A stretch of 64,000 bases of DNA. It comes from Pseudomonadota bacterium. Its GTDB lineage: Bacteria; Pseudomonadota; Gammaproteobacteria; Burkholderiales; Burkholderiaceae_C. The position numbers were made by a program, and so were the translations under genes. Shown here piece by piece: positions 44,920-56,037 of the stretch. The stretch covers positions 1 through 64,000 of the forward strand of contig CAUJHV010000037.1 of assembly GCA_963205115.1 (NCBI GenBank). The letters run 5' to 3'. The notes beneath the pieces are model-generated. The model did not search any database. It was not told where the DNA came from and was given only the letters and a program-made list of their open reading frames with translations. Every line of letters starts with the position of its first letter. Positions within the stretch are counted from its first letter, which is position 1.

Positions 44920-47528
44920 CGCGCGGGTCCGGTGTCGGCCAGGGCGTCCAGCAGCTCGCTCTCGATCTGCAGCTGCACCTTCGACTGCTGCAGCGCGGGC
45001 CCGTCGACCAGGAAGGTGTCCTCGACACGCTCGCCCAGCGTCGTGACCTTGGCGAGCTGCAGGTTGATGTGGTGCCGCGCCAGCACACGTGCGATGGCGT
45101 AAAGCAGGCCGGAGCGGTCGCTGGCGCTGACGGTCAGCAGCCAGCGCTGCGCGCGCTCGTCCGGCGCCAGCGAGACGCGCGGGACCACCGGGAACGAACG
45201 CACGCGGCGTGACAGCCGGCTGCGCGTGGGTTCGGGCAGCGGGCCTTCGCTGGCCAGCGCGTGCGCGGCCTGCGCCTCGACCAGCGCGATCAGGTCGCGG
45301 TAATCGGAGGCGGTCGCTTGCGGGCCCAGGGCCGTGCTGACGACCTGGAAGGTGTCCAGCGCAAAGCCGGCGCGCGTGGTGTGGATCTTGGCGTCCTGGA
45401 TGCTGAAGGCCGCACTGTCGAAATAGCCGCAGATGCGCGCGAAGAGATCGGGGCGGTCGGGCGAGAAGACCAGCACCTGCAGCCCGTCGCCGATGGACGA
45501 CAGCCGTGCGCGCACGACAGGCTGCTGCGCCTGCAGGTGGCGCCACAGCATGCGCGCATGCCAGGCGATGTCGGCGGCGTCGTGGCGCGCGAAGTAGCTG
45601 ACGTCCAGGGTCTGCCACAGCGGCGCCTCGGTGCCGGGCAGCGCCGAATGCAGCGCCAGGATCTGCCGCGCCTCCTGCTTGCGCGACTCGATCTCGGCGT
45701 CCAGGTTGGGGCGCGAGCCGCCCAGCGCACGCAGCGTCAGGCGGTAGAGGTCCTCCAGCAGCTTGCCCTTCCAGGCATTCCAGACCTTGGGGCTGGTGCC
45801 GCGGATGTCGGCCACGGTCAGCAGGTACAGGGCCGTGAGGTGGCGCTCGGTGCCCACCAGCTGCGCAAACTTGCCGATGACCTCGGCTTCGCTGAGATCT
45901 TCCTTCTGCGCGATGCGGCTCATCGTCAGGTGGTGATGCACCAGGAATTCGACGAGCTGCGTGTCCTCGCGGCCGATGCCGTGGTCGCGGCAGAAGCGCC
46001 GCGCCTCCACGGCGCCCAGCTCGCTGTGGTCGCCACCGCGGCCCTTGGCCACGTCATGGAACAGCGCGGCCACGTACAGCAGCCAGGGCTCGCCCCACTG
46101 CGCGGCCAGCTGCGAGCAGAACGGGTATTCGTGCGCGTGCTCCGGGATGAAGAAGCGGCGCACGTTGCGCAGCACCATCAGGATGTGCTGGTCGACCGTG
46201 TACGCGTGGAACAGGTCGTGCTGCATGCGCCCGACGATGCGCCGGAAGACCCACAGGTAGCGTCCCAGTACCGAGGTCTGGTTCATCAGCCGGAAGGCAT
46301 GCGTGATGCCGCTGGGCTGCCGCAGGATGTCCATGAACAGCTCGCGGTTCAGCGGATCGCGCCGGAAGGCCGCGCCCATGAGCTGGCGCGCGTTGTACAG
46401 CGCGCGCAGCGTGCGCGCCGACAGGCCCTTGATGCCCGGCGTCTGCTGGTAGACGAGGAAGGTCTCCAGGATGGCATGCGGGTTGTCGGCGTACACGCCG
46501 TCGTGCGTCACCTCCAGCATGCCGGCGCGGTCGAGAAAGCGCGCATTGATCGGCCGCATCGGCGCGTCGCCCGAGCCCAGGATGCGCTCTTCCAGGTTCA
46601 GCAGCAGGATCTGGTTGAGCTGCGTGACCGCCTTGGCAGCCCAGTAGTAGCGGTGCATCAGCACCTCTGAAGACCGCTGGGCGCGCGACGAGCGGTAGCC
46701 GAAGCTGTCGGCCACGGCGGTCTGCAGATCGAAGATCAGCCGGTCTTCGCGGCGCTGCGCCACGGTGTGCAGCCGCGCGCGGATCAGCTTGAGCGTGCCT
46801 TCGTGCTTGTTGAGCTGGCTCACCTCGAAGGGCGTCACCAGGCCCTTGGCGGCCATCTCGCTCCAGGTGCGGCCCAGGCCCGCGGCGCGCGCCAGCCAGA
46901 CCAGCACCTGCAGGTCGCGCAGGCCGCCGGGGCTTTCCTTGCAGTTCGGTTCCAGCGCGTAGGGCGTGCCTTCGAACTTGACGTGCCGCTGCTGCATTTC
47001 CAGCGTCTTGGCGCGCAGGAAGGCGGCGATGTCCATGACCTCGGCCGTGGCCTTGACGAAGCTCTGGAAGGTCTTGCGCAGGCCGGCCACGGGGCGCGAT
47101 TCGAGCAGCGCGGTCTGCACGGTGACGTCGCGGCACGCCTCCAGCACGCACTCGTCGACGGTGCGCACGGACGAGCCGATCTCCAGGCCGACGTCCCAGC
47201 AGGCCGTGATGAAGGCCTCGACGCCTTCGGTGGATTCCGTCTCGGGCAGCAGCACGAGCACGTCGACGTCGGAAAACGGAAACAGCTCGCCGCGCCCGTA
47301 GCCGCCCACCGCCACCAGCGCGGCGCCCGGCGGCATCGGCTGCAGCTCCCACAGCGCCTGCAGGGTCGTGTCGACATGCCGGGCCAGGCTGCGCAACAGC
47401 TGTGCGGCCGCCGCGCCCGTGGGGCGGGCCTGCGCAAACTGTGCGATCAGGGCCTGCTTGCCCGACTTGAAGGCGGTGCGCAGCTCGGCCAGCGAAGGCG
47501 GGGCCGCGATCACGGCCGGGGCGTCCAT
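44916..47528 (-). CDS. glnD: Bifunctional uridylyltransferase/uridylyl-removing enzyme GlnD
   Basis: 870-residue nitrogen sensor that uridylylates PII when glutamine is low and removes UMP when it is high. The nucleotidyltransferase motif is GGYGRGELFPFSDVDVLVL (about residues 75-95). An HD domain with FHDVAKGRGGDHSELG lies near 440-460, and two ACT domains form the C-terminus (from about 690). Start: ATG 47528, seven bases after the map stop, gives family length; an in-frame extension would overlap map. It probably forms an operon with map and selU. Confidence 0.97.
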   Translation of the reverse strand: MDAPAVIAAPPSLAELRTAFKSGKQALIAQFAQARPTGAAAAQLLRSLARHVDTTLQALWELQPMPPGAALVAVGGYGRGELFPFSDVDVLVLLPETESTEGVEAFITACWDVGLEIGSSVRTVDECVLEACRDVTVQTALLESRPVAGLRKTFQSFVKATAEVMDIAAFLRAKTLEMQQRHVKFEGTPYALEPNCKESPGGLRDLQVLVWLARAAGLGRTWSEMAAKGLVTPFEVSQLNKHEGTLKLIRARLHTVAQRREDRLIFDLQTAVADSFGYRSSRAQRSSEVLMHRYYWAAKAVTQLNQILLLNLEERILGSGDAPMRPINARFLDRAGMLEVTHDGVYADNPHAILETFLVYQQTPGIKGLSARTLRALYNARQLMGAAFRRDPLNRELFMDILRQPSGITHAFRLMNQTSVLGRYLWVFRRIVGRMQHDLFHAYTVDQHILMVLRNVRRFFIPEHAHEYPFCSQLAAQWGEPWLLYVAALFHDVAKGRGGDHSELGAVEARRFCRDHGIGREDTQLVEFLVHHHLTMSRIAQKEDLSEAEVIGKFAQLVGTERHLTALYLLTVADIRGTSPKVWNAWKGKLLEDLYRLTLRALGGSRPNLDAEIESRKQEARQILALHSALPGTEAPLWQTLDVSYFARHDAADIAWHARMLWRHLQAQQPVVRARLSSIGDGLQVLVFSPDRPDLFARICGYFDSAAFSIQDAKIHTTRAGFALDTFQVVSTALGPQATASDYRDLIALVEAQAAHALASEGPLPEPTRSRLSRRVRSFPVVPRVSLAPDERAQRWLLTVSASDRSGLLYAIARVLARHHINLQLAKVTTLGERVEDTFLVDGPALQQSKVQLQIESELLDALADTGPAR

Positions 47529-47535
47529 CGCCGCG

Positions 47536-48390
47536 TCAGGCGGTGGTGTGCACGGGGCAGACGTAGCCCGCATCCAGCGCAAATGGCGGCGGCGGCGGGC
47601 TGCCGGCCGACAGCGTGAGGATCTCGAAGCCGGTCTCGGTGACCAGCAGCGTGTGTTCCCACTGTGCGGACAGCGAGCGGTCGCGCGTGACGATGGTCCA
47701 GCCGTCGTACGGGCGGTTGCCCTTGCGGTCTTCCTTGATGTCGCGGCGGCCGGCGTTGATCATCGGCTCGATCGTGAAGGTCATGCCCGGCACCAGGGTC
47801 TCGAGCGTGCCCGGACGGCCGTAGTGCAGCACCTGCGGTTCTTCGTGGAACTTGGCGCCCACGCCGTGGCCGCAGAACTCGCGCACCACCGAGAAGCCGT
47901 TGTGTTCGGCATACATCTGGATGGCATGCCCGATGTCGCCCAGCCGCGCGCCTGGTTTGACCTTCAGGATGCCCTTCCACATGGCCTCGAACGTGACGGC
48001 GCACAGCCGGCGCGCCGCGATCGAGGTATTGCCGACAAGGAACATGCGGCTGTTGTCGCCGTGCCAGCCGTTCTTGATGACGGTGACATCGATATTGACG
48101 ATGTCGCCGTCCTTCAAGGGCCGGTCGTCGGGGATGCCATGGCACACCACGTCGTTGAGCGAGGTGCACAGCGAGGCCGGGTAGGCCGGGTAGCCCGGCG
48201 GCTGGTAACCCAGGGTAGCCGGCACGCCTTGCTGCACGTCGACCATATAGTCGTGCGCCAGCTTGTCGATTTCGCGCGTGGTCACGCCCGGCTTCACGAA
48301 CGGGGTCAGGTAATCGAGAACCTCGCTGGCCAGGCGCCCGGCCAGGCGCATGCCCTCGATGTCTTCGGCAGTCTTCGGCGTGATCGTCAT
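47536..48390 (-). CDS. map: Methionine aminopeptidase, type I
   Basis: 284-residue cytosolic enzyme removing N-terminal Met from new proteins. The dinuclear metal ligands are visible as Asp in VNIDVTV, Asp in HGDNSRMF, His in [13 protein letters not shown], Glu in FTIEPM and Glu in [13 protein letters not shown]-terminal Pro-rich extension ([13 protein letters not shown]) exceeds the usual type I length of about 264. It is the first gene of the map-glnD-selU unit and divergent from purL, with 89 bases between starts. Confidence 0.97.
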   Translation of the reverse strand: MTITPKTAEDIEGMRLAGRLASEVLDYLTPFVKPGVTTREIDKLAHDYMVDVQQGVPATLGYQPPGYPAYPASLCTSLNDVVCHGIPDDRPLKDGDIVNIDVTVIKNGWHGDNSRMFLVGNTSIAARRLCAVTFEAMWKGILKVKPGARLGDIGHAIQMYAEHNGFSVVREFCGHGVGAKFHEEPQVLHYGRPGTLETLVPGMTFTIEPMINAGRRDIKEDRKGNRPYDGWTIVTRDRSLSAQWEHTLLVTETGFEILTLSAGSPPPPPFALDAGYVCPVHTTA

Positions 48391-48479
48391 GGGTAGTGAT
48401 TATCCATCGCCCTCGTAAAATCCCTGTTCCTGCCCGGCGTGCCCGCAGGCCACGCCGCCTCCCTCCAGCACGGGCCCGC

Positions 48480-51400
48480 ATGTCTTCTCCCGCTCTTCAC
48501 CTGGCCGCCTTCGAGGGTGGCAACGCGCTTTCCGAATTCCGGGCCCAGGCCCTGCTGACGCGGCTGCAAGCCGTTGAACCCGCCATCACCGGCGTGCGGG
48601 CGCGCCATGTGCACTGGGTCGCGGCCGATCAGCCGCTGGACCGCGCCGCGCACGACAAGCTCAGCGGCCTGCTGGCCTACGGCGAGCCGGCTGCCGCCGG
48701 CGCCGACGGCACGCTGGTCGTTGTGATGCCGCGCCTGGGCACGGTCTCGCCCTGGGCCAGCAAGGCCACGGACATCGCGCACAACTGCGGCCTGGACATC
48801 CACCGCGTCGAACGCGTCACCGAATACCACCTCGTGCGCAAGGGCGGCCTCTTTGGCGGCCCCAAGCCGCTGGCCACCGAGACGCTGCACGCGCTGGCGG
48901 CCCAGCTACACGACCGCATGACCGAAAGCGTGGCCTTCGAGCGCGATGCCGGCCGCGCGCTGTTCGACGAGCATCCCGGCGCGCCGATGGCGCATGTCGA
49001 TGTCCTGGGCGGCGGGCGCGAGGCGCTGGTGCGCGCGAACGTGGAGTTCGGCCTGGCGCTGTCGGACGACGAGATCGACTACCTCGTCGAGGCATTCGCC
49101 GGGCGATTGAAGCGCAACCCCAGCGACGTCGAGCTGATGATGTTCGCGCAGGCCAACAGCGAACACTGCCGCCACAAGATCTTCAACGCCCGTTTCACGA
49201 TCGACGGTGCGGAGCAGCCGCACTCGATGTTCGGGATGATCCGCCACACCGAGCAGGTGTCGCCGCAGCACAGCATCGTGGCCTACAGCGACAACGCCGC
49301 GGTGATGGAAGGCGGGCCGGTGCAGCAATGGCTGCCGCAGGGTTTCACCAACGCGCCGGTCTATGCCGCGCGCGAACTGACCGCGCACGTGCTGATGAAG
49401 GTGGAGACGCACAACCACCCGACCGCGATTTCGCCCTTCCCGGGCGCGGCCACCGGTGCCGGCGGCGAGATCCGCGACGAAGGCGCCACGGGGCGCGGGG
49501 CCAAGCCCAAGGCGGGCCTGAACGGCTTCTCGGTGAGCCACCTGCACCTGCCGGGCACGACCGAGCCCTGGGAGCGCACACCCATCGGCAAGCCGGGCCA
49601 TATCGCATCGGCGCTGCAGATCATGATCGACGGCCCGCTGGGCGGCGCGGCCTTCAACAACGAATTCGGCCGGCCCAACCTGGGCGGCTATTTCCGTGTC
49701 TTCGAGCAGGCCGTGGCCGGCGTGCAGCGCGGTTACCACAAGCCCATCATGATCGCCGGCGGCATCGGCGTCATCGATGCGACGCAGACGCACAAGATCG
49801 TCTTTCCGGCGGGCACGCTGCTGGTGCAGCTGGGCGGGCCGGGCATGCGCATCGGCATGGGCGGCGGCGCGGCCAGCTCGATGGCCGCGGGCACGAATGC
49901 GGCTTCGCTGGATTTCGATTCCGTGCAACGCGGCAACCCGGAGATCCAGCGTCGCGCGCAGGAGGTCATCAACCACTGCTGGGCACTGGGCGTGAACAAC
50001 CCGGTCCTGGCGATCCATGACGTGGGCGCGGGTGGCATCAGCAATGCCTTCCCGGAGCTGGTGGACGGCGCCGGCCGCGGCGCCACCTTCGACCTGCGCC
50101 GGGTGCCGCTGGAAGAATCCGGCCTCGCGCCCAAGGAAATCTGGTGCAACGAAAGCCAGGAACGCTACGTCCTGGCGCTGCAGCCCGATCTGCTGCCGCT
50201 GTTCGAGCAGATGTGCGCGCGCGAGCGCTGCCCGTTTGCCGTGGTCGGCACGGCGCGTGAAGAGACGCAGCTGGTGCTGGAAGACGGCCCCGGCGGCGAG
50301 CGCGCGATCGACATGCCGATGGATGTGTTGCTGGGCAAGCCGCCCAAGATGCACCGCGATGTCCAACGCGTCAAGCGAGCGGAATCGCGGCTGGACCTCA
50401 CCGGCGTGAAGCTGGAGCAGGTGGCTTTCGACGTGCTGCGGCACCCGACGGTGGCGAGCAAGCGCTTCCTGATCACCATCGGCGACCGCACGGTGGGCGG
50501 CATGAGCCACCGCGACCCGATGGTTGGCCCCTGGCAGGTGCCCGTGGCGGATTGCGCCGTGACGCTGGCCGATTTCGTGGGCTTCCGCGGCGAGGCCATG
50601 AGCATGGGCGAGCGCACGCCGCTGGCGGCGCTGGACGCGCCGGCTTCCGGGCGCATGGCGGTGGGCGAGGCGCTGACCAATCTGCTGGCCGCGCCGATCG
50701 AGCTCTCGCGCGTGAAGCTCAGCGCCAACTGGATGGCGGCCTGCGGCGAGCCGGGCGAGGATGCGGCACTGTTCGATACCGTCCAGGCCGTCGGTCTGGA
50801 GCTGTGCCCGGCCCTGGGCATCGGCATCCCCGTGGGCAAGGATTCGCTGTCGATGCGCACGCGCTGGCAGGACGGCGACGCCACGAAGCAGGTCGTCGCG
50901 CCGGTGTCCCTGATCGTCAGCGCCTTCGCGTCGCTGGACGATGTGCGGCCCACGCTGACACCCCAACTGCAGCCGGGCGACACCACGCTGATCCTGGTCG
51001 ACCTGGGCCAGGGCCGCATGCGCATGGGCGGCTCGATGCTCGCGCAGGTGCTGGGCCGTTTCGGCCACGAGGTGCCCGATCTGGACGAGGCCGCGGCGCT
51101 GAAGTCGCTGGTGGCCGCCGTGAACGCGCTGCGCACCGAAGGCCGCCTGCTGGCCTATCACGACCGCAGCGATGGCGGCCTGTGGGCGGCGGTCTGCGAA
51201 ATGGCCTTTGCCGGCCATCGCGGCGTGAGCCTGAATGTCGACATCCTTGTCACCGAAGGCGACGGCATTGCCGACAGCCGCGCCGACCATGGCGACTCCA
51301 AGAACTGGGCCGGTCAGGTGGGCGAGCGGCGCAACGAACTGACCCTGCGCGCGCTGTTCAACGAGGAACTGGGGGTCGTGCTGCAGGTGCCCAGCATGCA

Positions 51401-52475
51401 GCGCGACGCGGTCATGGCCACGCTGCGCACACACGGCCTGAGCCGCCACAGCCACGTGATCGGCAAGACCAACGACCGCGGCGCGGTCGAAGTGTGGCGC
51501 GACACCAAGCTGCAATTTGCCGCCTCGCTGCAGGCGCTGCACCAGACCTGGGACGAGGTCAGCAGCCGCATCGCGCAGCTGCGCGACCACCCGGACTGCG
51601 CCCAGGCCGAGCACGCCGCAGCGGGCGCGCCGGACGACCCGGGCCTGCACCGCCAGCTGTCTTTCGACCCGGCCGACGACGTGGCCGCGCCCTTCGTCGC
51701 CACCGGCGTGCGGCCGAAGATGGCCATCCTGCGCGAGCAGGGCGTCAATTCGCAGATCGAGATGAGCCGTGCGATGCACGTCGCCGGTTTCGACACCTAC
51801 GACGTGCACATGAGCGACCTGCTCGCAGGTCGTGCGCGGCTGGACCAGTTCCAGGCCTTCGTGGCCTGCGGCGGTTTCAGCTACGGCGACACGCTGGGTG
51901 CGGGCGAAGGCTGGGCGCGCACCATCCTTTTCCACCCGGAGCTGGCCGATGCCTTTGCCCGCTTCTTTGCACGCGGCGACACGCTGGCGCTGGGCGTGTG
52001 CAACGGCTGCCAGATGATGGCCGCGCTCAGCCCGATGATCCCGGGCGCGCAGGCCTGGCCGGTCTTCACGCGCAACCGCAGCGAGCAGTTCGAGGCGCGG
52101 CTGTCGCTCGTGGAGGTGCTGGACAGCCCCAGCGCCTTCTTCGGTGGCATGGCAGGCAGCCGCATGCCCATCGCTGTGGCGCACGGTGAAGGCCGCGCGG
52201 ACTTTTCGCAGCGCGGCGACGCAAGGGCCGTACATCGCGCCATGCGCTTCGTCGACAACCATGGCAGGCCCACCGAGGCCTACCCGTTCAACCCCAACGG
52301 CAGCCCCGACGGCCTGACGGGCGTGACCACCGCGGACGGGCGTTTCACCGCGCTCATGCCGCACCCGGAACGTGTCTTCCGCAATGTGCAGCTGAGCTTC
52401 GCGGCCGGCGGCGACCCGGCGGGCTTCAGCCCGTGGATGCGCATGTTCCGCAACGCGCGGCGCTGGTTCGCTTGA
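48480..52475 (+). CDS. purL: Phosphoribosylformylglycinamidine synthase (single chain)
   Basis: 1331-residue FGAM synthetase of de novo purine synthesis. A large ATP-binding synthetase region (motifs [17 protein letters not shown] and [13 protein letters not shown]) is fused to a C-terminal glutaminase with the nucleophile Cys in GVCNGCQMM and His/Glu near the C-terminus ([10 protein letters not shown]). It converts FGAR, glutamine and ATP to FGAM. Start: ATG 48480 ([17 protein letters not shown]); the upstream in-frame Arg-rich stretch is not conserved. TAAAAT at 48416-48421 may be a -10 element. Confidence 0.98.
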   Translation: MSSPALHLAAFEGGNALSEFRAQALLTRLQAVEPAITGVRARHVHWVAADQPLDRAAHDKLSGLLAYGEPAAAGADGTLVVVMPRLGTVSPWASKATDIAHNCGLDIHRVERVTEYHLVRKGGLFGGPKPLATETLHALAAQLHDRMTESVAFERDAGRALFDEHPGAPMAHVDVLGGGREALVRANVEFGLALSDDEIDYLVEAFAGRLKRNPSDVELMMFAQANSEHCRHKIFNARFTIDGAEQPHSMFGMIRHTEQVSPQHSIVAYSDNAAVMEGGPVQQWLPQGFTNAPVYAARELTAHVLMKVETHNHPTAISPFPGAATGAGGEIRDEGATGRGAKPKAGLNGFSVSHLHLPGTTEPWERTPIGKPGHIASALQIMIDGPLGGAAFNNEFGRPNLGGYFRVFEQAVAGVQRGYHKPIMIAGGIGVIDATQTHKIVFPAGTLLVQLGGPGMRIGMGGGAASSMAAGTNAASLDFDSVQRGNPEIQRRAQEVINHCWALGVNNPVLAIHDVGAGGISNAFPELVDGAGRGATFDLRRVPLEESGLAPKEIWCNESQERYVLALQPDLLPLFEQMCARERCPFAVVGTAREETQLVLEDGPGGERAIDMPMDVLLGKPPKMHRDVQRVKRAESRLDLTGVKLEQVAFDVLRHPTVASKRFLITIGDRTVGGMSHRDPMVGPWQVPVADCAVTLADFVGFRGEAMSMGERTPLAALDAPASGRMAVGEALTNLLAAPIELSRVKLSANWMAACGEPGEDAALFDTVQAVGLELCPALGIGIPVGKDSLSMRTRWQDGDATKQVVAPVSLIVSAFASLDDVRPTLTPQLQPGDTTLILVDLGQGRMRMGGSMLAQVLGRFGHEVPDLDEAAALKSLVAAVNALRTEGRLLAYHDRSDGGLWAAVCEMAFAGHRGVSLNVDILVTEGDGIADSRADHGDSKNWAGQVGERRNELTLRALFNEELGVVLQVPSMQRDAVMATLRTHGLSRHSHVIGKTNDRGAVEVWRDTKLQFAASLQALHQTWDEVSSRIAQLRDHPDCAQAEHAAAGAPDDPGLHRQLSFDPADDVAAPFVATGVRPKMAILREQGVNSQIEMSRAMHVAGFDTYDVHMSDLLAGRARLDQFQAFVACGGFSYGDTLGAGEGWARTILFHPELADAFARFFARGDTLALGVCNGCQMMAALSPMIPGAQAWPVFTRNRSEQFEARLSLVEVLDSPSAFFGGMAGSRMPIAVAHGEGRADFSQRGDARAVHRAMRFVDNHGRPTEAYPFNPNGSPDGLTGVTTADGRFTALMPHPERVFRNVQLSFAAGGDPAGFSPWMRMFRNARRWFA

Positions 52476-52557
52476 TGGCTGCGCGCGCACCGTTGCCATC
52501 ACGCGCATCCGCGGGCCGGTCCGCGAACTTCCCTCGGCGGCGCGGGTCCCATCCGGT

Positions 52558-53385
52558 ATGACCCAGCTCACCGTGCGCCGTTTGCTGATCGACCTGAAGA
52601 CGCCGCCCGCGCGTCACTGGTGCGGCGGTGACGCCTTCCGCACGGCGCTGTTCAATGCGCTGTCGATGAGCTTTCCGGTGGGCGAACAGTTTTTCATCGA
52701 CTCGGTGCGCCAGGGCGTGAGCCAGCTGCCGGCCGATCGCCGCGCGGACTTCGACGACGAGGTGCGCGGCTTCGTCGGGCAGGAGGCCACACACCGCCAT
52801 GTGCATGCGCAGTTCAATGCGCACCTGGTGGCGCAGGGCCTGGTGAACCATTGGGAGCCGCGTGCTCAGCGTCGGCTCAAGCGGCTCGAAGGCATCGACG
52901 TGCGCGCCTGGCTGGGCCTGACGGCGGCCACCGAACACTTCACGGCCATCCTGGCCGAATACGTGCTGGAGCGCGAGGCGCCTCTGGCGGGCTGCGAGCC
53001 GCGACTGCGCGACCTGTGGCAGTGGCATGCGGCTGAAGAAAGCGAACACCGCAGCACGGCTTTCGACCTCTACCGCGCGCTGGGTGGCAGCGAACACTGG
53101 CGGCGTCGGCTGTTCTGGATGACGACCTTGTATTTCACGGCCGACCTGGCCCGGCAGACGGTCAACAACCTGTGGCACGACGGCAGCTGGTGGCGGCCCT
53201 CGACCTGGCTCAGCGCCTGGCGCCACACGCTGGGGCGCGAGGGATTTGTGCGCTGCACGTTTGCGTCGTGGCGCGCCTACCTGCGGGCGGACTTCCATCC
53301 CACGCAGGGTCGCGCGGATGCGGGCGTTCAGTGGCTCGCGGCACACGCCGACATCGCGCCGGCGGTGCGCGCTGCCGCGGGTTGA
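52558..53385 (+). CDS. Metal-dependent hydrolase-like protein (PF10118 family)
   Basis: 275-residue helical protein with repeated His/Glu motifs suited to bind metal: FVGQEATHRHVHAQFN (about 78-93), ATEHFTAILAEYVL (about 123-136) and WHAAEESEHRSTAFD (about 157-171). This ferritin-like arrangement is typical of the PF10118 family, which is listed as predicted metal-dependent hydrolases but has little biochemistry. It is transcribed alone after purL. A hairpin at 53490-53508 follows the gene; it lacks a T tract. Confidence 0.87.
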   Translation: MTQLTVRRLLIDLKTPPARHWCGGDAFRTALFNALSMSFPVGEQFFIDSVRQGVSQLPADRRADFDDEVRGFVGQEATHRHVHAQFNAHLVAQGLVNHWEPRAQRRLKRLEGIDVRAWLGLTAATEHFTAILAEYVLEREAPLAGCEPRLRDLWQWHAAEESEHRSTAFDLYRALGGSEHWRRRLFWMTTLYFTADLARQTVNNLWHDGSWWRPSTWLSAWRHTLGREGFVRCTFASWRAYLRADFHPTQGRADAGVQWLAAHADIAPAVRAAAG

Positions 53386-53557
53386 GCGGCTGCCCATCCG
53401 CAACCGGCGCGGGGCAACGTCTGTCGATCGTGCCGGCAGCAGCGGGAAGTTCGTCGCTCCGCGCGCCTGCTGCCAGCTGGGTTGAACGGACCGGCGCCGC
53501 GCGCCGGTGTCGGGGAAACTGCCGGCTTGGGGCTGACCGGATCTGAAGGAGCGTGGC

Positions 53558-54475
53558 ATGGCACTTCCGCTGCGGGCGATCGTCGTTTTTGGTGTCGTGG
53601 CGCGCTGCCGGAGCCTGGCGAAGGCGGCTGAGGAACTGTGCGTCACCCCGTCGGCCGTCAGTCAGCAGATCCACGCCCTCGAGGTGCACCTGGGCACGGC
53701 CTTGCTCACCAAGGCGGGCCGCGGCGTCGTCTTGACCGAGGCCGGCGAGAGCTACTTCGAGATGATTGCCGACGAAGTCCAGCGGATCACCGAGGCGACG
53801 CAACGCATCCGGGGCTTGCGCACGCGCTCGGTGCTGACGGTACGCACGACCCCGACGCTGGGCAGCAAGTGGCTGTTGCCCCGGCTGCAGTCGTTCCTCG
53901 ATGCGCACCCGGATGTCGAGCTGCGATTGAACGGCACCACCGAAGCCACCGATTTCAGCCGCGAGGCCGTGGACGTCGAGATCCGCCACGGTGAAGGGCG
54001 GTGGCCCGGCCTCTTCGTGGAAGGCCTGGCCGAAGAATCCTTCGTGCCCGTTTGCGCGCCGGCCTATGCGGGTGCGGCCTCCATCGCGGCTGCGGACTTG
54101 TCGCAGCACCGCCTGATCCACTCGGTGAAGGCGCAGGTCCAATGGCCCCAGTGGTTTGCGCTGGCCGGGGGCGAACCGCCGGTCGAGTGGCGCCGCCTGC
54201 TGTTCGACCGCAGCCACATGGCGATCGATGCGGCGGCCGACGGCCTGGGCGTGGCGCTGGAGAGCAACCTGATGATGTGGCGCGAACTCCGCGACGCCAC
54301 CCTGGTGTGCCCCGTGCGCATGCCGCCCGCGGTCACGCTCACCACCCAGTGGATCGTCTGCCCGTTCGACCATCTGCGCAAGGCGACGGTCAGGCGCTTC
54401 CTCGAGTGGCTGCGCGCCGAGCGGGCCATTTGGCAGGCCAGTCTTCAGCCGGCGGTCGTCGGTTCAAATGATTAG
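53558..54475 (+). CDS. LysR-family regulator, GcvA-like (first regulator of the catabolic locus)
   Basis: 305-residue LysR-type regulator. The N-terminal winged helix-turn-helix (about 5-65) contains SLAKAAEELCVTPSAVSQQI; the effector domain begins near residue 90 (VRTTPTLGSKWLLPRLQ), with the GcvA-like TLGSKWLLPRL signature. Ribosome site AAGGAG lies eight bases before ATG 53558. It stands immediately upstream of, and parallel to, the oxidoreductase gene, whose control region has TCTAA-type repeats that could be its binding sites. Confidence 0.92.
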   Translation: MALPLRAIVVFGVVARCRSLAKAAEELCVTPSAVSQQIHALEVHLGTALLTKAGRGVVLTEAGESYFEMIADEVQRITEATQRIRGLRTRSVLTVRTTPTLGSKWLLPRLQSFLDAHPDVELRLNGTTEATDFSREAVDVEIRHGEGRWPGLFVEGLAEESFVPVCAPAYAGAASIAAADLSQHRLIHSVKAQVQWPQWFALAGGEPPVEWRRLLFDRSHMAIDAAADGLGVALESNLMMWRELRDATLVCPVRMPPAVTLTTQWIVCPFDHLRKATVRRFLEWLRAERAIWQASLQPAVVGSND

Positions 54476-54505
54476 ATAATCTAACGCAAAGCGTCAGAAA
54501 TCTAA
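54472..54505 (+). promoter_or_regulatory. ATCTAA-type operator repeats before the DRL-like gene
   Basis: TTAGAT-A-ATCTAA (54472-54484) is a 13-bp palindrome overlapping the LysR stop codon. A further ATCTAA lies at 54500-54505, 21 bases on, about two helical turns. TTCTAGA follows near 54527-54533. This AT-rich stretch in an otherwise GC-rich locus is likely the control region of the oxidoreductase gene. Confidence 0.5.
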
Positions 54506-54664
54506 GTTGTCCTAACTGAATTCGATTTCTAGACTGATCGTCATCAGACGCGGCTGGAGCCGCGAATGGGAAGACCACGGGGTCGCCGCAGCCTGCTGTG
54601 CGAGCGGGCGGCCCGTGGTGCCGGGGCGAATGCCTCGATCAGCGAATCAGCCAAGGACGATGGA

Positions 54665-56023
54665 ATGAATCTCTACACCATGATGGCGGCGCGCGCCGCC
54701 GCCGGACGGCCCGTGCGGGTGGGCCTGATCGGCGCCGGCAAGTTCGGCTCGATGATCCTGTCGCAGGCCCAGCACCTCGAGGGCATGCACATCGTGGGCA
54801 TCGCCGATCTCGACGTCGCCAAGGCCCGTGCCTCGCTGGCGCGTGTCGGCTGGCCGGACGAGCGCTACAGCGCCAAGACATTGAGCGAGGCGGTGAAGAC
54901 CGGCAAGACCTGCGTGCTGGACAACGCCGCCGCGCTGGCGGATTGCCCCGAGATCGAGTGCATTGTCGAAGCCACCGGCCACCCGATTGCCGGCGTGCGC
55001 CATGCGCTGGCAGCCGTCGAAGGCGGCAAGCATGTCGTGATGGTCAACGTCGAGGCCGACGCCATGTGCGGCCCGCTGATCGCCGCCCGCGCCAAGGCCA
55101 AGGGCGTGGTCTACAGCATGGCCTATGGCGACCAGCCGGCCATCATCTGCGAGCTGGTCGACTGGGCGCGTGCCTGCGGCTTCGAGCTCACCTCGGCCGG
55201 CAAGGGCATGAACTTCGAGCCGCGCTACCGTTACTCCACGCCCGACACGGTGTGGGGCTTCTTCGGCTGGACCGCGGAGGAAGTGGCCAAGGGTGACTTC
55301 AACCCGAAGATGTACAACTCTTTCACCGACGGCACCAAGGCAGCTATCGAGATGGCGGCGGTGGCCAACGGCACGGGCCTGGACTGCCCCGACGACGGCC
55401 TCGCCTTCCCGCCCACCGGCCTGCACGACCTGGCCAAGGTGTTCCGCCCCGCGGCCGACGGCGGCCGCCTGGCGCGCAGTGGCCTGGTGGACATCGCGGC
55501 CAGCCAGGAACCCGACGGGCGCGAGGTGTTCAACAACATCCGCTACGGCGTGTTCGTCACCTTCAAGGCGCCCAACGAGTATGCCAAGGCCTGCTTCAAG
55601 CAGTACGGCCTGCTGACCGACCCGTCGGGCTGGTACGCCTCGATGTGGCGGCCCTTCCACATGATCGGGCTGGAGACCAGCATCAGCATCCTGTCGGCCG
55701 TGCTGCGGGGCGAAGCCACCGGCACCAGCAAGGAGTTCCGCGGCGATGCAGTCGCCACCGCCAAGCGCGACCTGAAGCCCGGCGAGATGCTCGACGGTGA
55801 AGGCGGCTACGCGGTCTGGGCGAATGCGATCCCCGCTTCCAGGAGCTTGGCCGTGGGCGCGTTGCCGATCGGCCTGGCACACAACGTGAAGCTCAAGCGC
55901 GCCGTGGCGAAGGACACCGTCGTGTGCGTCGACGATGTGGTGCTGGAGCGCGATCTCGACGTCGTCGCCCTGCGGCAGGAGATGGAACGCGGCGCGCTGG
56001 GACAAGCGGCCGGTTCGCGTTGA
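54665..56023 (+). CDS. NAD(P)-dependent oxidoreductase of the DXR-like (DRL) / homoserine-dehydrogenase-like family with SAF domain
   Basis: 452-residue protein. The N-terminal Rossmann domain has VGLIGAGKFGSMIL (about residues 17-30), and a homoserine-dehydrogenase-like body contains VEATGHP and SMAYGDQPA. The C-terminal part, from about 370, resembles an SAF domain (DLKPGEMLDGEGG). I place it with the group that includes Brucella DRL, a reductoisomerase able to replace DXR in isoprenoid synthesis. Here the neighbours are transport and transketolase genes, so a catabolic oxidation or oxidoisomerisation of a sugar acid is more likely. Start: ATG 54665; the upstream in-frame Arg-rich part is not conserved. 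Family placement is recall-based. Confidence 0.8.
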   Translation: MNLYTMMAARAAAGRPVRVGLIGAGKFGSMILSQAQHLEGMHIVGIADLDVAKARASLARVGWPDERYSAKTLSEAVKTGKTCVLDNAAALADCPEIECIVEATGHPIAGVRHALAAVEGGKHVVMVNVEADAMCGPLIAARAKAKGVVYSMAYGDQPAIICELVDWARACGFELTSAGKGMNFEPRYRYSTPDTVWGFFGWTAEEVAKGDFNPKMYNSFTDGTKAAIEMAAVANGTGLDCPDDGLAFPPTGLHDLAKVFRPAADGGRLARSGLVDIAASQEPDGREVFNNIRYGVFVTFKAPNEYAKACFKQYGLLTDPSGWYASMWRPFHMIGLETSISILSAVLRGEATGTSKEFRGDAVATAKRDLKPGEMLDGEGGYAVWANAIPASRSLAVGALPIGLAHNVKLKRAVAKDTVVCVDDVVLERDLDVVALRQEMERGALGQAAGSR

Positions 56024-56037
56024 GCGGCGGCGCAGCG

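Noticed and set aside
48906..52571. 1221-codon open frame on the minus strand opposite purL
   Set aside because: No domain or motif and fully antisense to purL; shadow frame.
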